Of a DNA stretch of 64,000 nucleotides, positions 59,413 to 64,000 are shown piece by piece. The stretch's first letter is position 1, and every line of letters begins with the position of its first letter. The DNA comes from KK5 sp034043675. Its GTDB lineage: Bacteria > Pseudomonadota > Gammaproteobacteria > Burkholderiales > Burkholderiaceae_C. The translations under genes were made by a program, and so were the position numbers. The notes beneath the pieces are model-generated. The model had not been told where the DNA came from, made no database searches, and saw nothing but the letters and a program-made list of their open reading frames with translations. Location: assembly GCF_034043675.1 (NCBI RefSeq), contig NZ_JAXCLA010000004.1:310001-374000 (forward strand), in the 5' to 3' direction.

Positions 59413-60336
59413 TTACTCGGGCTTCCCACCCAGGGTCTGCGCGACCCGCCGCATCGCATCGACCAGCGGGCGCAGCCCCGGTGTCGATTGGCGCCGGCTC
59501 GCGTAGTACATGCACAGCGGCGCGCCGACGCAGACCCAGTCCGGCAGCGCCAGTTCCAGCGCGCCGGAGGCCAGCTGCGCCACCACCCGCGCCTCCAGGC
59601 AGTAGGCCAGGCCGATGCCGCGCAGCGCCGCGTCGACCTGCGCATCGCTGTCGTTGACCCGCATCGGGCCGGGCACGTCGATACGCACCTGCCCCGGCTC
59701 GTTGCCCAGCTCCCAGGCATAGGTCGAGTTGTCGCCGATACGCACCTGGATGCAGGAGTGCCGGTACAGCTCGTCCGGCGTTGTCGGCCGGCCGTGCGCA
59801 GAGAAGTAGGCCGGCGAGCCCACCACCACCCAGCGCAGCGGCGGCGTCAGCGGCACGGCCACCATGTCCTTGGGTACCGTCGCCCCGTAGCGGATGCCGG
59901 CATCGAAGCCCTCGGCGACGATGTCCACCATCCGGTCCTCCACCACCACCTCCAGATGCACCTGCGGCGAGCCGGCGAAGAAGTCCGGCAGCGCGGGGCT
60001 CACCAGCAGCAGCGAGGCATCGCGCGGCACGTTGATGCGCAGCCGGCCGACCGGCTCGCTGCGGTGCGAATCGAGCGCGTCCAGCGCCGCGCCGATGGTG
60101 TCGAAGCCGCGCGCCAGCGCCTCGGCCAGATCCTCGCCGGCCGCGGTCACCGACACGGAGCGGCTCGTCCGGTGCAGCAGCCGCACTTCGAGCCGTGCCT
60201 CCAGCTTGCGCATCGCATGGCTCACGGCGGAGGTGGTCAGCCCCAGGTCCAGCGCGGCCAGGCGGAAGCTGCGGCGGCGCACGATGGTCAGGAATACGTT
60301 CAGGTCGGCCAATTCACTGCGGCTCGGCAGGGGCAT
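59413..60336 (-). CDS. LysR-family transcriptional regulator
   Basis: This 307-residue LysR-type regulator has HTH sequence DLNVFLTIVRRRSFRLAALD, LGLTTSAVSHAMRKLEARLE and the effector domain RLRINVPRDASLLLVSPALP and GIRYGATVPKDMVAVPLTPP. It is divergent from an aldo-keto reductase gene over 88 bp. That gap contains two dyads with GTTGA/TCAAC half-sites (60356-60372, 60379-60394), so it most likely regulates the reductase and itself. Confidence 0.92.
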   Translation of the reverse strand: MPLPSRSELADLNVFLTIVRRRSFRLAALDLGLTTSAVSHAMRKLEARLEVRLLHRTSRSVSVTAAGEDLAEALARGFDTIGAALDALDSHRSEPVGRLRINVPRDASLLLVSPALPDFFAGSPQVHLEVVVEDRMVDIVAEGFDAGIRYGATVPKDMVAVPLTPPLRWVVVGSPAYFSAHGRPTTPDELYRHSCIQVRIGDNSTYAWELGNEPGQVRIDVPGPMRVNDSDAQVDAALRGIGLAYCLEARVVAQLASGALELALPDWVCVGAPLCMYYASRRQSTPGLRPLVDAMRRVAQTLGGKPE

Positions 60337-60355
60337 GTGCGGCGCTCAATGGTTC

Positions 60356-60394
60356 GTTGAATGCAGCTCAACACTGTCCGTTGAACAATCAACG
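60356..60394. promoter_or_regulatory. Two LysR-type operator dyads
   Basis: GTTGA-N7-TCAAC (60356-60372) and CGTTGA-acaa-TCAACG (60379-60394) are repeated half-sites between the LysR gene and the aldo-keto reductase. The first contains T-N11-A. The spacing between them suits a LysR tetramer. Regulatory function is inferred. Confidence 0.6.
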
Positions 60395-60424
60395 ATGTCA
60401 AACGACCACCCGAGAACAACACCG

Positions 60425-61474
60425 ATGGATTACTTCGCCGACCCCGCCCGCTACGACGGCCGCATGCCCTACCGCCGCGTTGGCCGCAGCGGCCTCACCC
60501 TGCCGGCGATCTCGCTGGGCCTCTGGCAGAACTTCGGCGGCACCGACGTCTTCGAGACCGGCCGCGCGATGCTGCGCCGCGCCTTCGACCGCGGCGTCAC
60601 CCACTTCGACCTGGCCGACAACTACGGCCCGCCCAAGGGCTCGGCCGAGGAGAACTTCGGCCGCTGGTTCGCGCAGGACTTCAAGCCCCACCGCGACGAG
60701 CTGATCATCTCCAGCAAGGCTGGCTGGGACATGTGGCCCGGCCCCTACGGCGGCCCGACCGGCTCGCGCAAGCACTTGATCGCCAGCTGCAACAACAGCC
60801 TGCGCAAGATGGGCCTGGACTACGTGGACATCTTCTACTCGCACCGCGTCGATCCGAACACGCCGATGGACGAGACCATGGGCGCGCTGGCCCAGTTGCA
60901 CCGCGAAGGCAAGGCGCTCTACATCGGCATCTCCTCGTACTCGCCGGAGCTGACGCGCCTGGCCGCGGCCATGCTGAAGGCCGAGGGCGTGCCGCTGCTG
61001 ATCCACCAGCCGAACTACTCGATGCTCAACCGCCGCATCGAGCACGGCCTGCTGGAAGTGCTGGGCGGCCTGGGCGTCGGCTGCATCGCCTTCTCGCCGC
61101 TGGCCCAGGGCCTGCTGAGCAACAAGTACCTGCAGCCGACCCTGCCCGACGGCAGCCGCGCGACCCGCGCCGGCTCGCTGCCCACGACGATGATCAGCGA
61201 AGAGAACCTCGCCCGCGTGCGCGCCCTCAACGCGATCGCCGAACGTCGCGGCCAGACGCTGGCGCAGATGGCCATCGCCTGGACGCTGCGCGATCCGCGC
61301 GTCAGTTCATCGCTGATCGGCGCGCGCACCGTCGAGCAGCTCGACAACTCGCTGGACGCGCTGAAGCGCCTGGACTTCAGCGCCGAAGAGCTGGCCGAGA
61401 TCGACCTCCATGCCAAGGAAGGCAGCGTCGACCTCTGGGCCGTCTCACAGGACCTGACCGGCCTGCCCGGCTGA
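60425..61474 (+). CDS. Aldo/keto reductase, YghZ/GprA-like
   Basis: This 349-residue NADPH-dependent reductase is close to E. coli YghZ (L-glyceraldehyde 3-phosphate reductase). It begins near family start MDYFADPARYDGRMPYRRVG, then LTLPAISLGLWQNFGG. Catalytic residues lie in THFDLADNYGPPKGSAEENF (Asp and Tyr), IISSKAGWDMWPGPYGG (Lys) and VDIFYSHRVDPNTPMDETMG (His). ATG 60395 is an alternative that adds ten residues. The LysR regulator is divergent. The 3' end overlaps convergent cobB by 30 bp. Confidence 0.92.
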   Translation: MDYFADPARYDGRMPYRRVGRSGLTLPAISLGLWQNFGGTDVFETGRAMLRRAFDRGVTHFDLADNYGPPKGSAEENFGRWFAQDFKPHRDELIISSKAGWDMWPGPYGGPTGSRKHLIASCNNSLRKMGLDYVDIFYSHRVDPNTPMDETMGALAQLHREGKALYIGISSYSPELTRLAAAMLKAEGVPLLIHQPNYSMLNRRIEHGLLEVLGGLGVGCIAFSPLAQGLLSNKYLQPTLPDGSRATRAGSLPTTMISEENLARVRALNAIAERRGQTLAQMAIAWTLRDPRVSSSLIGARTVEQLDNSLDALKRLDFSAEELAEIDLHAKEGSVDLWAVSQDLTGLPG

Positions 61475-62776
61475 GTTGCTCCCGAGGAAGGCCGCGATGG
61501 CGGCCGGGTTCGACGGGAAGTAGTGGTGCACATAGCTGGCCCGCAGGCTGCCGTGGGTGTACAGCGCCTCGGCCGTGGACCCGCCGCTCGGATGGGTGGC
61601 GCGGGCAACGGGCTGCAACGGCGTCTGCATCGTCGAATGGTGGAAGCTGTGGCCGCGCAGCGGTCCCTCGGGCCAGTCGATCTGCTGCAGGCCCAGCGCC
61701 GCCAGTCGCGTCTGCATCCGGCCCTCGCCCGGGATCAGCCCGGCCATGCGGTGCGTGCGGCCCTCCAGGTCGGTGAGGCTGTCCAGCAGGGCCAGCATGC
61801 CGCCGCACTCGGCCAGCAGCGGCCGGCCCGCTTCCAGGTGCGCGACCAGGGCTGCGAAGAAGCTCTCGTTCGAGGCCAACGCCTGCGCATGCAGCTCCGG
61901 GTAGCCGCCCGGCAGCCACAGCGCATCGCAGGGCGGCAGCGGCTCACCAGCCAGCGGTGAGAAGGTCAGCAGCTCGGCACCGAGGCGGCGCAGGCAGTCC
62001 AGGTTGGCGGGATAGATGAAGGAGAAGCAGGCATCCCGCGCCACGGCCACGCGGCGGCCGGCCAGCGGCGTCGCGCCGGGAGACTCGACGGGAGCCGGCT
62101 CGATGCGGGCCAGGTCGAGGCTGTCCAGGCCCACGCCGGTCTCGCTCGTGGCCGCATCCCATGCGTCGGCCCAGCCATCCAGCAGCGCGTCGATGCCGGG
62201 CAGCTCCATCGCCTGCACCAGCCCCAGATGGCGCGCCGGCAGGCGCAGCGCCTCGGCGCGCGGCAAGGCCGCCAGCAGCGGCAGCGTGGCCGGTAGCGCC
62301 TCGGCCACCATGCGCGCATGGGCCGCCCCGGCGATGCGATTGGCGACGACCGCACGCACCGCAATGTCATCGCGAAAACGCTGCAGCCCGGTCGCCACGG
62401 CGGCCAGGGTCTGCGCCATCGCCGAGCCATCGATCACCACCAGCACCGGCAGGCCGAAGGCGGCGGCGAGGTCGGCGCTGCTCGGCGCGCCGTCGAACAG
62501 GCCCATCACCCCTTCGACCAGGATCAGGTCCGCCTCGGCCGCAGCTTCCGCCAGCAGCGCGCGGCAGCCTTCGAGCCCCACCATGAACAGGTCGAGCTGG
62601 TAGACCGGCCGGCCGCTGGCACGCTCCAGCACCATCGGGTCGAGGAAGTCCGGCCCCGTCTTGAAGACGCGCACCCGCTCGCCACGCCGCCGCGCGGAAC
62701 GGGCGATGGCCGCGGTGACGCTGGTCTTGCCCTGGCCGGAGGCCGGGGCGCTGATCATCAGGGCGCGGGCAGCCAT
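61445..62776 (-). CDS. cobB: Cobyrinic acid a,c-diamide synthase
   Basis: CobB (CbiA/CobB type) amidates the a and c carboxylates of (hydrogeno)cobyrinic acid with glutamine and ATP. The 443-residue protein has an N-terminal dethiobiotin-synthetase-like ATPase with Walker A SAPASGQGKTSV (residues 9-20). FKTGPDFLDPMVLERASGRP follows. The C-terminal class I glutaminase has its nucleophile in LLAECGGMLALLDSL (Cys) and GHSFHHSTM (His). ATG 62776 is the family start and follows the DUF1636 stop by 1 bp. The gene closes a cobalamin operon that continues beyond the window. Its 3' end overlaps the aldo-keto reductase gene. Confidence 0.93.
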   Translation of the reverse strand: MAARALMISAPASGQGKTSVTAAIARSARRRGERVRVFKTGPDFLDPMVLERASGRPVYQLDLFMVGLEGCRALLAEAAAEADLILVEGVMGLFDGAPSSADLAAAFGLPVLVVIDGSAMAQTLAAVATGLQRFRDDIAVRAVVANRIAGAAHARMVAEALPATLPLLAALPRAEALRLPARHLGLVQAMELPGIDALLDGWADAWDAATSETGVGLDSLDLARIEPAPVESPGATPLAGRRVAVARDACFSFIYPANLDCLRRLGAELLTFSPLAGEPLPPCDALWLPGGYPELHAQALASNESFFAALVAHLEAGRPLLAECGGMLALLDSLTDLEGRTHRMAGLIPGEGRMQTRLAALGLQQIDWPEGPLRGHSFHHSTMQTPLQPVARATHPSGGSTAEALYTHGSLRASYVHHYFPSNPAAIAAFLGSNSAGQAGQVL

Positions 62777-62777
62777 C

Positions 62778-63164
62778 TCAGGTACCCAGCGGCGGCAGGC
62801 GCGCGAGGATGCCGCTGCGCAGGCGCTCCGGGCGTTCGTTGCGCAGCAAGGTGCCATCGGGGCTGCGGGCGTGCAGCGCGGCGCAATCGAGCAGTTGTTC
62901 GGCAGTGACCTCGTCGTGCGCCAGATCGCCGAAGAGGTAGCTGTGCTTGCCCGCGGCCTGGAAGGCCACCGAGCAGACGCGGGTGCAGATGCTCAAGCAG
63001 TCGACGCCGCGCACGCGGACCTGGGCGTAGCGCCCTTCGTCGTCCTGCAGCTGCGCTACCTGCGCGGCTTCGAGCAGTTGCTCGCCGGGTGTCGCTTGCG
63101 AGCGGTCGGTGCCGGCCGGGCGGCAGCTGGTGCAGATGATGAGTTCGGTGGTGGTTGTGGTCAT
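62778..63164 (-). CDS. DUF1636 ferredoxin-like metal-binding protein in cobalamin operon
   Basis: This 128-residue protein carries five cysteines in a thioredoxin-like ferredoxin arrangement: CTSC at 11-14 and GVDCLSICTRVCSVAFQA with Cys56, Cys60 and Cys64, then GKHSYLFGDL. The DUF1636 family is often beside cobalamin and cobalt genes, so a role in cobalt handling or reduction during chelation is likely but not proven. ATG 63164 overlaps the chelatase stop as ATGA; a start at 63200 would run into it. It is 1 bp from cobB. Confidence 0.85.
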   Translation of the reverse strand: MTTTTTELIICTSCRPAGTDRSQATPGEQLLEAAQVAQLQDDEGRYAQVRVRGVDCLSICTRVCSVAFQAAGKHSYLFGDLAHDEVTAEQLLDCAALHARSPDGTLLRNERPERLRSGILARLPPLGT

Positions 63165-64000
63165 GCTTGTCTTGGCGCGTGAAGATGGCGGGCGCCCCAT
63201 TGGCGGGCCCAGGCGGCGCAGCGGCCGAAGGATCGGGTGGACGGTTCGAAGTCGACGATGACGATGTTCCCGGCGGCAGCCGGGGCGGCGGGCTGCTCCA
63301 GCGTGCGGCCGTCGCTGAGCAACCAGAGCCAGCAGTGCTGCGCGCCGAGCCGGGGATCGCGGCGCTGGGCCCGCAACAGCAGGCGCTCCGCCTCACGCAG
63401 GCCGGCCGCCAGCGGCGTGCCGCCACCGCCGCCCAGTTGCCGGACGCGCTGGCCGCCGGCCGCGCGCGCCGGCGACGGCGCCAGGAGCAGCTCGACGCCG
63501 CTGCCGCCGAAGCACAGCAGCGCCACCTGTTCGCCCGCCCGCGCCGCCTGCTCGATCAGGCGGGCGGCATAGCCCTTGGCCAGGGCCAGGCGGCCGCCCT
63601 GGCGCATCGAGCCGGAGGTGTCCAGCACGATCAGGTGCAGGTGCGGCGGCTGCTCGTTCACCGGGCGATGGCGCAGGTGCTCGCGCCGCAGCTGGCTCGG
63701 CCCCTTCGCGACGAGCGTGGGCAGCCACGCGATGGCGGCGCCCGCGGCCGGCTGGCGCCACCGCCGGCCGCCGCGTCCGGGTTGGAGTTGGCGGCCGGGG
63801 TGGCTCAGGCTTTTTTTGGTGGCCAGGCTCCGGTCGAGAGCACGCGGGTCGTGCCCACCGGCTCGGGCGGCAGCGCGCCCCAATCGCCGTCATCGTCGGC
63901 CGGGGCGGGCTTGCTGGAGGGGGCCGGCGCAGGCATCGGCGGTTTCGCGGCCTGCGGCGCGGGGGCGGCGCGTTCGCTGCGCCGATGGGCCAGCGCCAGC
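63161..64000 (-). CDS. ChlD-type chelatase subunit with programmed -1 frameshift, 5' part outside window
   Basis: The gene continues past base 64000. The zero frame is open from the window edge through a Pro/acidic linker (ADDDGDWGALPPEPV) and stops at TGA 63807-63805, just after a run of seven A (63817-63811). The -1 frame continues from that run (KKSLSHPGRQLQPGR) into a VWA domain to 63161, with MIDAS motifs DTSGSM, GGGGTPLAAGL and LSDGRT. Read together they match the medium subunit of magnesium/cobalt chelatase (AAA+, linker, VWA). In cobalamin operons it inserts cobalt with CobN. The DUF1636 and cobB neighbours support cobalt. Without frameshifting, the product ends after the linker and resembles the small subunit. 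Confidence 0.82.
63764..63817 (-). other. Programmed -1 frameshift site: A7 slippery run plus stem-loop
   Basis: On the coding (minus) strand CCA-CCA-AAA-AAA-GCC-TGA gives slippery heptamer A AAA AAA (63817-63811), a stop two codons later, and after a 12-nt spacer a GC-only 9-bp stem CCGGCCGCC/GGCGGCCGG (63798-63790 and 63772-63764) with a 17-nt loop. A slip of -1 puts the ribosome in the frame of the VWA domain. Confidence 0.8.

Noticed and set aside
63393..63893. Arg/Pro/Ala-rich frame of 166 codons overlapping the chelatase gene
   Set aside because: It is a shadow frame; only the zero frame and the -1 frame carry ChlD features.

Overview
The window is a high-GC (roughly two thirds G+C or more) chromosomal segment of a Gram-negative betaproteobacterium. 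I infer Burkholderiales of the Rubrivivax/Leptothrix/Roseateles type from the protein styles, the separate hldA and hldC genes, the arrangement of Liv and His-type ABC operons, and dispersed C-run/G-run palindromes. I saw no rRNA, tRNA, CRISPR array, insertion sequence or prophage. Genes are tightly packed, with many ATGA/GTGA overlaps and several convergent overlaps of 4-53 bp.

Layout. 1-7.7 kb: LPS inner-core supply. The minus-strand run gmhA-hldA-hldD-hldC-gmhB-glycosyltransferase makes ADP-heptose. It is flanked by a heptosyltransferase-family gene (cut by the window start) and a divergent msbA. 7.7-20.5 kb: housekeeping and mixed genes, namely a ComEA-like HhH protein, a patatin, dnaE, a periplasmic cyclophilin, a sorbosone-type dehydrogenase coupled to a cytochrome c, an acyl-CoA synthetase, a proline-rich TonB-like membrane protein, slyX, trhO and an alpha/beta hydrolase. 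20.5-24.6 kb: a polar amino-acid ABC transporter with an AstE/aspartoacylase-like enzyme inside the operon.

25-50 kb: an inositol regulon in two blocks. Block 1 (minus strand) holds two Gfo/Idh dehydrogenases (IolG type) and iolC(-DUF2090 fusion)-iolD-iolE-iolB, followed by a methyltransferase and a flavin-reductase-like gene. Block 2 holds an RpiR regulator divergent from an inositol-type ABC importer (binding protein, permease, ATPase), a TIM-barrel isomerase, a third Gfo/Idh enzyme and an Fe(II)/2-oxoglutarate dioxygenase. A shared dyad, GTRGAAA...TTTCNAC, lies before each transcription unit and ties the blocks together. Between them sit a secreted hydrolase, an MFS transporter with LysR and MDR genes, a frameshifted chemotaxis receptor, and a CMD-family gene with an AraC regulator.

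50-61.5 kb: a complete Liv-type ABC operon (livG-F-H-M and binding protein), a DMT exporter, a PIG-L deacetylase with a second AstE-like enzyme, a DsbA-family protein, rdgC, and a LysR/aldo-keto reductase pair with clear operator dyads. 61.4-64 kb: the end of a cobalamin operon (ChlD-type chelatase subunit, DUF1636 protein, cobB). The chelatase gene carries an A7 slippery site, an immediate zero-frame stop and a GC-only stem-loop. This is the hallmark of a programmed -1 frameshift that could yield two subunits from one gene, and it is the most striking feature of the window.
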